DNA from: Lingula anatina
Lineage: Eukaryota > Brachiopoda > Lingulata > Lingulida > Lingulidae
Assembly (NCBI RefSeq): GCF_001039355.2
Contig: NW_019773592.1
Span: forward strand, 1-64,000
Reading direction: 5' to 3'
DNA: 64,000 nt
In this document: positions 23,709-35,526 of the stretch, in pieces
Layout: the number at the start of each line of letters is the position of its first letter
Numbering within the stretch: position 1 is the first letter of the stretch
Notes under the pieces: generated by a model
The model's database searches: none
The model's input: only the letters and a program-made list of their open reading frames with translations
Told to the model about the DNA's origin: nothing
Made by a program: the position numbers and the translations under genes

Positions 23709-26700
23709 TCAGTCATCTTTCATCATATGTAACTGTATGTCTATAGCTGCACTACCGTGGATAATGCTTGTGTGTTTTAACACAACAGTGAGTGGTAGGG
23801 CTATGGTTAGTATCCGGCCCTGTTCTTCAAACCGGCCGATTACCATTGCAAGAGCGTGTCTCTGGGCCTGCTTTTCATGTCTTGTTGTAATTATGGATCC
23901 GCTGTCTCCGCTGTCCGAGAAAGCAGTGTCCCCATTATCTGCCTCAAAGGCCAAATACTTAAAAGTCGCCCTGCCCGAGTGGTCTTCCTCTCCCGAGAAC
24001 GGGGTCATCTTGACATAATAGATTGGGATAAGCAGTTTGCCAAGTGTTGTCTCCGATCCAGCTCCAGCCTTTTGTACCTCGAGACCTTTTTTCATCAAAG
24101 TCAAATCTCCTATACTGCATTGGACCAGTTCAGCCGGACCTAGAGATTGATCTTCTATTCTAATACAGGCAACATCAATTAAGTACGGTGTTATATCCGA
24201 CTCGGGCCAACGTTCCAACTTACATGACACCATTTCCCCAAGAAGTATAAGTTTTTTCTTTTCACTACTACATGTATCCTCCACATAACATACATTGGTC
24301 TGTTTTGTTGAAGGTGGGTTTTTTTCGTGAAGACAGTGACAACATGTAATACCATAATACTTCCCGCTATAATACACATATCCTCCCATGGTGCCTGACC
24401 TTGGGGCACTCACTTCCCTAAAGCATTTGCCTTGGAGCTCGATAGAACCGTTGTGACCATTGGGAAGCTCATCTATCTCGAATTTTAAGGTGGTCTTGTA
24501 TGATGACAGTTGTCTTTCCACTCGATTTTTCTTACCATGAAGAACGTTCACGTGTGCTATGCTTTTTTCACTGTCATACCAATAGCTCCTCACATCGGGA
24601 CACCTAAAACAAAAAGACAAACGATTAGTTGATAACGTTGTACTAATTCATAGGCTTGAGCACAGTTAACCAGTGGTAAAACTCTGAGCTTCAAACATGA
24701 ATTTGTGTGCATAAACAATCCTGAAATCCACTCTTTATTGTCCTCACAATCAGTCAAGCGGAACCAAAAATCTGTTAACTTATATTCAACCTAATTTAGA
24801 GTGAAATCATGATGCTAAGCCATTTTTCCAAATGCACTTGTATTTCTTAGAAATTTTCAAAAAATTAAAATGTTGCGTTTCTTTTTTCCTTGAGTGTATA
24901 AGTCTGGTAGGGTAAGACTTACCTGTTTAGGAACACTTTCATCACAATAGGGATGTCTTCCTGGTAATCTTCTGTTTTCGTCTTCTCATTGCACCATATA
25001 AATAATAACATATAACTAAAATATAACATCTAATACATACGATGAACCGATATATTCATTGAAAAATTTAATCATCTGGGCTTTATTCTAGAAGCATATA
25101 AAGTGAACAGTGTTTCATATGAAAAATACCTGTGTAATTATAAAGTCCCATGCAAAATATAAGAGTTTATATATAACTCTAACATTATTTCATAAAAAAT
25201 ATCATCCCGTTAATCTGTTGAATGTATACAAAATGAATTTTACTATATTTGCAAAGATAGGAAAGAATGCAACTGATTCCAAACGAAATGGCTACTAAAG
25301 TGTGAGGTGTAGGCGAGCTGGCAGTAGTAAACGGAAACCTTTACACAGACCTATGCATCCAATTACTTACTGGAAAGAATTCTGTCGAGAAATTCTCTGG
25401 GGGAAAATGATTATTCATTTATTTATCAGTATGCGACAAGTACAACCAATGCAACAGCAGGCTGGTTGTATGAACCAGACCCCAGACCCCCCCCCCCCCC
25501 CCCCCCACACACACACAGTCAACGGCCAGCCCAATCCCTAAATCATGGCCTCATTAATAATGCGTCTGGTATCCTCGAAAATGGATAACTGAGGGATAAC
25601 TCTGCAAACAAATGATCTCATACTATCTTTACACCGTATGTGGAACACCATCACTGCGCAAACGTTACAGAACTTTTTTTCCACGCACAGAAACGTCAAA
25701 TGTGTCCGCCAATCCAGAGGATAGTGGAGACCGTGGCTAGTTGGCCCAGTTAGACACCTTTGGCCTTGTAGAGCCAACTGTGAGTTAGAGTAACAAATCC
25801 TGTTTTAAAGTAAACGCCTTGAACTTAGCTAGGTATGTAACGCCATTATTTTTCAAATATAATGCCACATGGCTCACCATTTGACAAAAGAACGCAATTG
25901 AGGTGTGGGGGGAGCGGGGCAAGTTGGCCCCCTATGCGAAAATGCAGTAAGTATCTCATGTAAACGCCATGAAATACATTTACCTGTATATATATTTTTT
26001 TATTTTATCAAATTGATTTTTGAGACTCTTTGATGAATAAGTAGTTCAAAAGAGGCAGATATATTGAGGTTTCTATACCTTACGTTGTATGTGTTGCAAA
26101 AACCAAAACATTTATTCATTAAACTTGTTTTGTTTTAATTAAAAATCAACGAATTATAAATTTTCGTTTTAAAAGAAACTAACAAATTCAGCCTTAAACT
26201 GGTAATTATTTAACAGACCATTGACTTTCTATTAACAGTGGTCTGAAGCTCTGTTGCGCGCAAAGGTTTGTGGGTAATATGAAGGTCCAACTTGCCCCAA
26301 GTCAAGGGGGCCAACTATCCCCGGGTGCACATTTTCCTGGTACTAGAATGAACAACTATGATGCAATTTGGTACACTTGAAACAATAAGCTTCAGTTGAT
26401 GCCCTATACATATACTATATTCGATCAAAAGCCTATGAAAAATAGATTTTAAAATCTGTGTAATACATTTTTAAACTTTTTTACGACCGACGCTTTCTTG
26501 GCACTATTGAATACGGTCACTTTACAAAAAGACGTGATCAATTTTTACACCGTAGTCAATTTTTTATAAATTTACGAGGGGCCAATTTACCCCGGGGTCC
26601 AACTAGCCCCTGTCTCCCCTACTGCACAAATTACACATTTGTGACTTTGATTTTTTCATTGTGGTTAGCTTATTCACTGGATTTACAATCACTCATTTTT

Positions 26701-29700
26701 TGTGAAAATTTGCTTTAGAAGTTGAATTGGTTTATGACATGATATTCTACATCACATCTCGCATTGCGTTAGGAGTGACACTGTTTTGCTAGGGGAGTAT
26801 AGTATGAAGGCTGTGATGCATCATGATATATAACCTGATTTAAGAGTGGTATTGCGACTCATGTATAAAAATGCTTCTTTTTAACAATGCCCCACCTCAT
26901 ATTCCGTGCTAGGTTCTTCGCCTTCAACTGCGTCTTCGTCTTGGACAGAGGATGTACGTTCAATCAAATCTAGACTTGACACTGAAAATGGAACTAATGA
27001 AAAGTTACAAAGTACGCCCGAAAGGAAATAGTTTTGGGTATGTTCTAAGATATAATAGGTTTGTCATTCTGCTTATTTTTCATTATTTTTCTCCTGAAAG
27101 ATCACAGAAAAAAATTAACTAAATGTGACATCATCACTTAAAAGTGTCCTCGGATTAGCTTATTAGTAACACTTAAACACCAAGTCAAGTACGTCACGAG
27201 GTTATAAACACAAAAAATGTAACTACAGTATAGCCCCTGTAAAGACACTGGACGGCGTCCTTTCTGCGTCCTGTGGCTCTATGACCACGTTTCAGAGTTA
27301 AAAGAATATCACTTTACGGGCCAACAACTGTCCAATCATGGAACATTCATTCTGCAACCAAAGCGTTGATTGTGCCTCCTTTCTACGACCACAGCGATGT
27401 CAGTTTCGTGTTATTATTGTTAAAATGATTAGGATAGTGGAGAAATAATAAAAGCGACATTGTTTGGCTAAATCTCGAGCAATCGATTAAATGCTCCATG
27501 ATTGGACAGTAGTCCATTTTTTCTGAGGGTCCTTTGTGGAGCGTGTAACTCTTTTACGGATAATAATTTGGAAAATATGGAGATCCAAAATATTCATTTT
27601 TATGGTTGTCGTATGAAGTAGAAAAGGCAATGTGTTTTTGTTTGCTCTGGCGAATTCCATTAATGAACTGATGTCATAATGACATCAAAGAGATAATTAA
27701 AAGTTATAAGAACACGATTTTAATCTTATTTTCATTTAGCAGTCAGCAAAATAGGAAAAAAACTGATAAAAAATGACTTGGAAAAAATATTCCATATTAG
27801 ATGCCAAGTCTGTAGAATCCTCTGAAATATTTTTCTAAACTTTATCCATAATCTGGGGAACAATTACATACCTTCAACAAGAGGAAAAGAAAAGTTAAGG
27901 TTAAACAAAAGAGGGATTAGCGTGGTTTTGTTATTTACTACAGATATTGTTCATATTTAAATAATCTATTAATACGATCCATAAGTCGGCTATCAATTGC
28001 AAACTTTATGTCAAATCCGGTACGTGACAGTGCAGTTTTTACTTACTCGATTTTGATTCTATCTGCTCATGTGATGGTCCTTCTTGGATCGCCTCTTTTC
28101 CTTGAGTGTCATCAGAAATTTTTATTCTTGCCATAGCATGCACGATGTCAGGAGGTTCACCTTCGCTGATTAATATCCGACAAGCTTCAATGTAGGCGTC
28201 CTCTGATATATCGCATGTGATGTAGAACTCCACATTATGCTCCCGCGAGATCTCAAGAATTTCGTCTGACAGTAAGATGTCTGAAAGAGTTGCAGTGACT
28301 GTCCCATCCTTATATTTTGACCAAAAATTATTCAAGTTTTCCGGCGTGTAAAATCTCACAGTAAGTAGAATACTGCCAGGTAGAATTCGATTAAGCTCTG
28401 CTCCTAAATGCAGTAAATCATTTCTCATACTTTGTCGCTTTTCTGTATTTTGTAAAACTTCCTTTGTCAGTCCTTCATCTGCTTTACGCAATACAAATTC
28501 AGCTACTTGTTTGTTTGGCTGCTGCTCTAGTTTTACTTTAACTTGAAGGTCTGCAATAGAAGAACGTTACATGTCTAAAGGTTGATATCCTCAAGAAGGA
28601 AATTTTATTTTACAAATCAAACCTAAAAACCCTATCCGTCTGTGCCAAATGATCAGGAAACATGATCTTACCAAAATACCGACATACAATCGCTATTGAT
28701 ATTCTCCACTTTTAGAATGCCAACAGTAAGAAAAAATATCAAACGTATTTCGCTTCCAGTCAAAGCATCTACAAAACAGAACGCAAAGGAAAAAAATCTC
28801 TTTGAACAAATCCTAACTCCTTTAAAGGTATTGCATAAAAACAATTAATTATAGCAAATATCTCATTTTAGCCCTTGCCATCATAGATACAGACCTGCAA
28901 ACTTCTTGGAACGAGGACTCGGTTTTTTCTTCTTGCTCTTTTGTGTGGGTCTCACTCCTGAAACGATATGCTCTTTACTTTCATAAAATGCGCTCTTTTA
29001 TCATCAAAGGTGCATATCCAAAATGTTTATATCGGTGATCTGTAAATACCTATAATTATTCTGAAAACCACTGGACAATCATAGCGGTACAGGCACAATA
29101 ACCACAACAATAACAGAACATGTTCGTGTGTAATTCATTTACAAGAATTGTATGACACATGTAATATGCAACGCTTAAGTTTACATTTGCAAAGCGGCTT
29201 ATTAAGAAAATGATTCCACCATCATTCTTTATAGTTACATAGCATTATATTTACAGACCACTGAAACTCTTGGAAACATTCTGAAGATTTGGTTCGGATC
29301 CCTTTCACATTTTCAGAGTCATATAAAATGTTCCTCTTTATCACCAAAGACCCAACCCCGTCTTGATGATAAGTAAAGCCACGAAGTGACCTGAGGCTGT
29401 GAACAGCGTTCGTGTCTTGGTCATTACAATTTACAGGCTAAATATTTATAATTTAATAAAATATTGAATTAACAGAAGAGAACTTTTAAAGTGCCTAAAA
29501 GCGATTTAGACGCTTTGTCTACAGCATATACATTTCTGAGTAATACCTGGTATGTTCGATGTAATCCCCCACTAAAATTTAATCATCTCTCAAAAATATC
29601 TTTAAAATGTCCTTAGACAAAAAATCGGAAACAGCCATAGGGCTTATTTTTCTCAGATAATTGGACAGTAATTTTCTTACCAAAATACCGACATACAAAT

Positions 29701-31256
29701 GTTGCCCGTACTCTCCACTTTTAGAGTGCTAACAATCAGGAAAAAAGACATCAAACGTATTTCGCTATCAGTCAAAGCACCCACAAAACCGAGAAGATAG
29801 GAAAGAAATCACTTTAAACTAACACATCTTCCTTTAAAATTATATTGTTGCATCATTTCATAAAAATCGATTCCTTATAACAAATATCTCTTCCATTATA
29901 GCTTGTGTCATCATAGATACATACTCGCAGAACTGTTGGAACGAGGGTTCGGGGTTTTCTCCTTGCTCCTTTGTTTGGGTCTCGCTCCTGAAACGAAATG
30001 CTCTTTGTTATCATAAGATTCACCATTTTATCATCAAAGGCACATACCTCCAATGTTTATCACAGTGATCTATAAATACCTTTAACTATTCTCATTCTCA
30101 TTTTGTGAAAAGAAATGGCCGAACCACTGGACAACTATAACGGCACAGGCAGAATAACACAATACGTTCATGTGTAATCCTTAAACAAGGATTATATGAC
30201 GCATGTAATATGCAACGCTTACGTTGACATTTGCAAAACAGCTTACTAAAAAAAATAATAGCGCCATCATTCTTTTCAGCCACATAACATTGTCTACAGT
30301 ATGCCCACTGCTTAGTTAAGCCCGGTAGATTCGATATGTCTTCCCCCATTTTCCTAGTGTAGTGAACATATACAATTACCGTTTTCGATTTTCAGAATGC
30401 CAACTTTGAATAGATGTTTTCTGATAATAGTAATAAAAAGACCACTTAATATTTGAAAGACTGACTTCACTTATGTGTAATTCCTGTAAAATAATTGCAC
30501 AAAGAAAAAATCAGTTCAAACAAAAATGTATCGTTTACCTTTTTTTTAACATCTTTATTCTCAAGAGGGTTAAATATTGATGCAGTATAAATAAAGGTGG
30601 CAATTCGCCTAGCTACTGGTCAATATCTCCATAGTTACACCTGCGGAGCTTTTGGAATGAGTGCTATGGGTCTTTTTACCTTAAGTTTTAATGTCGCTCC
30701 TGGAACCAAATGTTTCATTTATTGTTTGAAATACACCATTTTACCACTAAGGACATAACGAGTACTTCCAGCAAATATCGCAGCATTCCACTGACCCAGT
30801 CTACTTGAGATATATACAAGCATATATTGATGCTGCACTGAGTAAATGCGTGATTTAAGTTTTGCCTTGTTTTAATCATCCCTTGTCTTTAACTTGTGAC
30901 TCTTCGTCAACAGCGAACTCACCTTCAGCGATTCTGTTTCTGCCCAACAAAGTTCTAATTTCTTCTTCTGTCTCTTCCACAGTACGTGTAAGCCTTCTAA
31001 GACCTATTTTCGATAGTAGCTCTTTGAGATACCCGTAATGCCCCACTTCGATAACATCCATATCTGTCAGGTCGTTCAGCATATCTCTGACTTCATATCC
31101 ATCCAAATTCTTCTTCAATTTAGTTCGAACAAACTGTTGCATTTCTTTGGTTTTTCCCTGCCTTATTTCGCGATGAAGCCTATTTATCAAAAGGTTATGC
31201 GAATCTATAGGTGCTTCTATTTTCCTCCCAGTACTACCAGTACTTGTAGCAGCCAT
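23709..31256 (-). CDS. DED-like / TRADD_N-like / trypsin-like protease protein
   Basis: Seven coding exons join in frame (phases 1,1,1,1,0,2): 31256-30923, 29987-29925, 28957-28895, 28550-28047, 26981-26896, 24984-24923, 24603-23709; about 668 residues. Residues about 19-100 look like a death-effector-type helical bundle (LINRLHREIRQGK, VRDMLNDLTDMDVI, YGYLKELLSKIG). Exons 2 and 3 are paired basic mini-exons (RPTQKSKKKKPSPRSKK), possibly nuclear localisation. Residues about 195-290 resemble the TRADD_N family (GSILLTVRFYTPENLNNFW, YKDGTVTATL, EFYITCDISEDAYIEACRIL). After an acidic linker comes a trypsin-like fold with triad candidates His460 (GITCCHCLHE), Asp514 (YLIDVACIRI) and Ser605 (DSGDSGSII). 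There is no signal peptide, so it is presumably cytosolic and may act in cell-death or immune signalling. The join to the 20-residue exon 6 uses a weak acceptor and is the least certain. Confidence 0.7.
25489..25518. repeat. poly-C / (CA)n tract
   Basis: C homopolymer followed by a short (CA)n run, in intron 5 of the DED/TRADD_N/protease gene. Confidence 0.9.
25905..26622. mobile_element. MITE-like element, GGGGCAAGTTGGCCCC ends
   Basis: The left end near 25905-25935 (GGGGAGCGGGGCAAGTTGGC) is an inverted, imperfect match to the right end near 26576-26622 (reverse strand GGGGAGACAGGGGCTAGTTG). Related internal motifs (CAACTTGCCCC, GGGGGCCAACTATCCCC) occur at about 26288-26320, and a looser one at 25733. 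No coding capacity. It lies in intron 5 of the DED/TRADD_N/protease gene. Confidence 0.5.
27521..27818. repeat. dispersed about 300-bp repeat, copy 1
   Basis: Bases from GAGGGTCCTTTGTGG through CCAAGTCTGTA match 43267-43567 in the same orientation, with scattered substitutions. No coding potential. It lies in intron 4 of the DED/TRADD_N/protease gene. Confidence 0.8.
28668..30702 (-). repeat. tandem duplication of a mini-exon with its intron
   Basis: A unit of about 1 kb recurs. TTACCAAAATACCGACATAC plus the following roughly 160 bases occur at 28668 and 29679, and a diverged version begins near 30380. Each unit carries a basic exon: 28957-28895 and 29987-29925 (63 bases, phase 1-1, usable) and 30699-30641 (59 bases, ends in the wrong phase). 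A fourth, splice-dead remnant is at about 29260-29320. Because 63-base exons with phase 1-1 can be skipped or repeated without a frame break, linker length can vary. Confidence 0.65.
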
Positions 31257-31584
31257 TGTGCACACTGATATCCTTTTTGGAAAGAATAATAAAAAACACT
31301 ATTTACACAACAACAAAACAAAGTTAAGGCAATCAAGAAAGTATGCCTGTAATTATAAGGTAAATGAATGTCAATATATTTATGCGTATATATCACTTAT
31401 CGTCGCCTTATTAAAATTAATAAGATGACGTCATTACCAAACTGAATTTAGATTCATCTTACATTGATTCGCGGGTTTGAAAAAAATGTCAACAAGTATT
31501 TTTTGTATTGATTTCGCATAATACATTCAAATCAAGGGGGCTTAGTGGATCAAATAAAATATTCTAGATCGCGGTACATATTTT

Positions 31585-31588
<4 letters not shown>

Positions 31589-31646
<58 letters not shown>
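31589..31646. repeat. (AT)n microsatellite
   Basis: Long AT tract immediately left of the foldback element. Confidence 0.9.
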
Positions 31647-31648
<2 letters not shown>

Positions 31649-31717
31649 AAATTTAGTCAATACACCATGCAAAAGTGCTCCACCCATGGCGGCGGCCCGT
31701 GGGGAGCTGGTATATAA

Positions 31718-31843
31718 AATCAAGGATGAGAACAAATCAGACATTTCTCTCCATTTCTCTTTATTTAAAAAAATGCCCTACGGCCGTTTCGGCATTTATT
31801 TTAAATAAAATGGAGAAAAAGGTCTGATTTGTTCTCATCCTTG

Positions 31844-31846
<3 letters not shown>
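31718..31846. repeat. 129-bp foldback palindrome between AT tracts
   Basis: The 25-base arm at 31718-31742 (AATCAAGGATGAGAACAAAT...) is a perfect inverted match to 31822-31846. The inner parts (TCTCCATTTCTCTTTATTTA against TTTTAAATAAAATGGAGAAA) also pair, and the centre has AAATGCC...GGCATTT, so almost the whole element can fold. (AT)n tracts lie on both sides (31589-31646 and 31843-31899). Confidence 0.8.
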
Positions 31847-31902
<56 letters not shown>

Positions 31903-32045
31903 GAGAATAAAGTTGAAACAGTATGGAAAAGTGCTCTACCCATTGTGGCAGACCATGGGGACCTAGTATCGAAAGACAAGGAACCATTTTAATTTACATA
32001 AGTCCCTACAGCTGTTTCGGCCCGGAGGCCTCGTCAAGGTCACAA
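31847..32045. repeat. (AT)n plus second copy of the AAAAGTGCTC repeat
   Basis: AAAAGTGCTCTACCCATTGT with the following 25 bases (from 31926) is a direct repeat of 31672-31712 (AAAAGTGCTCCACCCATGGC). It runs into a GTTTCGGCC...GGCCTCGTCAAGG motif (about 32016-32039) that on the minus strand reads TTGACGAGGCC...GGCCGAAAC, hammerhead-like but with an imperfect core. Confidence 0.45.
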
Positions 32046-32753
32046 ACTGATCAAAATACAAATATATATATTTTTTAATTTTTTTTTTGATTTACATTTA
32101 TATATTTTATATCTTTTTAAACACAACGACCAAAGCAATATGATGTTGTAGCATTAATCCTTTTCAGCGAAAAATTCAGAATTTTAATATTGTTATCAAA
32201 TCATTCATTATAATTTAGGAATCGTCATCAACATTTGCAACATATTTACACAGCATTCTTGTATGGAATTTGAAAACTTTTCAGAATCATTAGGACATTT
32301 ACTAAAATGATCGACAATAATTACACAAACAAACTTTTATAACCATTATCTAGCCCCCTTATTGCTATTGTAATAACAGTTATTTTTTACCCAAAGAAAA
32401 ACAGCGTGAAGATATACTCAATCTGCCATGAATATTTCCTGCTTGTTGAGAACTAGATGGCTTCGTGGGGGGGGGGGGGGGGGTCTTCGAAATTGAAAGT
32501 AACTATCCAAATGACGGTTATCTAGGGGAAAAGCACATATAACTCAAACCCCAGTCCCAAATGAAGCGGGCAAAACTGTTACCAAGTTCAGTTGCCGTTG
32601 TCTCTCTATCCTGGCAACAACGGCTAATGTGATTACCAAATGTACCTCTAAGTTAGCTTGATAAATCTGTCAACTACATGTTATAAAACCAAAACGGTAT
32701 TGGTCTACCTGTGTGTTTACAATTATTTTGCTTATTAAAATTATATCACTTAC

Positions 32754-32860
32754 CGTTGATTTTTAAAAACTGGCTTAGTTCGATCATAACATGACCTCCT
32801 TGGGCAACTGCTTCTGACTACAGCAGATTTTGGATTTTTAGGCGCCTGGCAATATTGATT
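32754..32860 (-). other. candidate 5' noncoding exon, DED/TRADD_N/protease gene
   Basis: The minus strand ends in AAATCAACG followed by GTAAGT, a perfect donor, about 1.5 kb upstream of the acceptor-like ATATCAG that lies just before the ATG at 31256. The sequence upstream of the donor has no long frame, as expected for a leader exon. The start boundary is arbitrary. A paralogous copy is at 38136. Confidence 0.35.
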
Positions 32861-33344
32861 CCCGTGTTCGATCACATTATCAGTAATGTGTTAGCAACAA
32901 TACAAACATTATTCTGCACTTAGCATTCAAATCCAGTGTTTTGGTAAACAAAAAATATGGATCATATGGCCATGGCATGTGGCTCGTAATAAACAGGAAC
33001 AAGAAACAAATAGGACCTCCCTCCTTCCCTATTTCCAAAACATCTGGTGGATTCAGCTAGAAAAAAGAGCGTACCGTATTTTATTTCCCTAGTAGATGCA
33101 CGTAACGTTCATATTACTTAGCGAGATACTTGAAACACCCCATTCCAGTGTCCTATAAATGTCTTTTTTATTATTTCTCGTCCTTGGAACAGCTAAGTTA
33201 TTATACTTGATGATTTGCAATTTTCAACTCGGCGGACATTTTCAATGAGATGGATCTATGAATAATGTTTTATGTACTCTGATTTAATTATTTTATTTCC
33301 AGTGAACTGTTATCACTGCCCCTATATTTATTTATCTATACGTG

Positions 33345-34300
33345 ATGCATTTGACCGCGGGTCTGAGGTTATAGTGAAGTTTACTTTTGAACGATTATAT
33401 AAAGTTACACTTCCAAAAAAGTAAACCTGTATACTAATGAAGGATTGATCTCATCGTGAAATCCATAGGTCTCCCTCTGGTTAACAATCAGACTATAACC
33501 ACACTATAACCTTACATATTGATTTGATCAATACCCCAAATCAGTCCAAATTGAACATACTACGAAGTAGTCCATGTTTCAAACAGGGAAAACAATAATA
33601 ATTTGTTTTTACTTCTGATCGTACCGCATTGATTTCGGTATGTTTAAAATAAGACCCATAATAATTAGTTAGATTGGTTTAATTATTGTATTTATTGAGA
33701 TAATACTCGTGATAAGTATAAGGTAAGATCAGTTTTAGTGGACTTCTCTTCAGTTTTAGTCACGCTGCACAAACGTTACATATGAGGTCTAACAGCTTCA
33801 AATAAATACAGTATGCATCCTTTCCATCAGATCCACAACTTCGGATATCCCGATGCTTTATACATGTAGTATCTAAGATTAAAATATGACGATTGCATAT
33901 TAATAGGTAGTAAATTTGGCACTGTAGGCCTGTCTGGTGCAGTCATTCAAATCGAACCTTTATTTTACATGGAGTTGTTTACATTCACCAAACGATAAAA
34001 ATCGATAAGATGACGGGGAATGTGGTACAGAATATATAATCAGAGTCAAAGCCGCTGAAAAATATGATATAGGATTCGGCTTTGTCGTTTTGCCGCCCCA
34101 TCGATTACAGCTGATCGATTACAGTTTTTTTACGACATGTAATTTTAAGTTGGACCCCTACCCTCCATCATGCCCACCCCTTAGCAGCACCCTGCGGGTC
34201 CAGGCACCTGATAGTACAAACTGTATGTTTCTCTTTTTATATTGCCAAGTAAGGGGTATCATCATAAAATCGTCTGATCACGCATCGACACGTGTTTGCC
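33345..34300. repeat. segmental duplication block C, copy 1
   Basis: Shares GACCGCGGGTCTGAGGTTAT, CAAAAAAGTAA, CATCAATACCCCAA-like, GATTTCGGTATGTTTA and GCATCCTTTCCATCAGATCC with copy 2 at 34612-35527. The first 300 bases also match copy 3 at 39176-39480. Confidence 0.75.
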
Positions 34301-34311
34301 TGACGTTGCCA

Positions 34312-34425
34312 ACTGCCCAACGGGCAAATTATGTTGTTTTAACGTTGAAACAACGTTGAATCATAACGTTAATAAGACGTTGGATAAACGTTGGATTTGA
34401 AAGTTGGACCAACGTCAGATAACAA
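34312..34425. repeat. AACGTTG-rich minisatellite
   Basis: AACGTTG/AACGTTGA words recur about every 12-20 bases (34340 to 34415). Block C copy 2 lacks this insertion after the shared CCTGACGTTGCCAA. Confidence 0.6.
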
Positions 34426-34611
34426 GGTAACAAGGTAAAAAAAAGTGGGCCATTTGTATACCTTTTCACTTATACAAAAGTCATTCAAAAGTTCATCTTT
34501 ACACATTTCCTAAAAAAAACGAAATGGCTAGGAAAGGTGTGAGAAGATGAATAAAAGAAGGCCTTTTGATCACCTTTCACGATATATAAAAGCTGATTTT
34601 TCATGCAGTGA

Positions 34612-35526
34612 CCATTCTTTTGACCGCGGGTCTGAGGTTATATTGCAGTTACTTTTCAACGGTTATTTAAAGTAACACATCCAAAAAAGTAAGCCTGTAT
34701 ACTAATGAAGGACTGTACTCATCGCGCGTTCCACTGGCCTCCCTCCGCTTAACAGTCACACTATAACCTTAAATAATGACTTCATCAATACCCCAATTAA
34801 AACAAATTAAACGTAATACAAAGGAGTCATGTTTTAAACAGGGAAAACAATCATTTGTTTTTACTTCTGATCGTGGAGCATTGATTTCGGTATGTTTACA
34901 AGAAGACGGCTGAGTCCCATAATATTTATTTAGTCGACTTCTCTTCAATTTTAGTTACGTTCCACAAACGTAACATATGATGTCGAACAGCTTCAAATAA
35001 ATACAGTATGCATCCTTTCCATCAGATCCACAACTTCGGATATCCCCATGCTTTAAAACATCTAAGATTTACAAAAGAATGTTATATGTTAAAAGGTAGT
35101 AAATTTGGCACTGTAGGCCTATCTGGTGCGGTCATTCAAATCAAACCTTTTTCTTAGATGGAGTTGTTTAACGATAAAAATTGACAAGGTGTCAGATAAT
35201 ATAATCAGAATATATAATCAGAGTCAAAGCCGCTAAAAATATGATATCTGATTTGGCTTTGCCGTTTTGCCGCCCCATCGATTACAGCTGATCGATTAGT
35301 TTTTTTACGACATGTAATTTTAAGTTGGACCCCTACCCTCCATCATGCCCACCCTAAGCAACACCCTGCGACTCCAGGCACCTGATAGTACAAACTGTAT
35401 TTTTCACTATTTATATTGGCAGGAAGGGGTGCCATCATATAATCATCCGATTACTCATCGACACGTGTATGCCTGACGTTGCCAAGTGATATTACATTAA
35501 GTTTCCTTTTTGCTTTAAAACATTTT
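34612..35526. repeat. segmental duplication block C, copy 2
   Basis: Direct copy of 33345-34300. It ends at TTTTGCTTTAAAACATTTT, where the LINE begins. The flank continues beyond the LINE at 36953. Confidence 0.75.

Larger units (their letters stand above)
31430..33310. repeat. segmental duplication block A-B, copy 1
   Basis: Segment A (about 31441-31575) and segment B (about 32117-33300) match 37147-37282 and 37547-38705 in order and orientation. Copy 1 differs by the AT/foldback insertion between A and B. Landmarks: TTCGCATAATACATTCAAAT, AACACAACGACCAAAGCAAT, TGACGGTTATCTAGGGGAAA, GATTTTGGATTTTTAGGCGC. Confidence 0.75.

Noticed and set aside
30641-30699. Third basic mini-exon as a coding exon of the DED/protease gene
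   Set aside because: It is 59 bases long and ends in phase 0, which breaks the frame of every downstream exon. It is treated as a decayed duplicate.
34090-34359. 89-residue plus frame in block C
   Set aside because: Lies in a duplicated non-coding block. The counterpart at 35.28 kb is not open over the same span, and no domain is visible.
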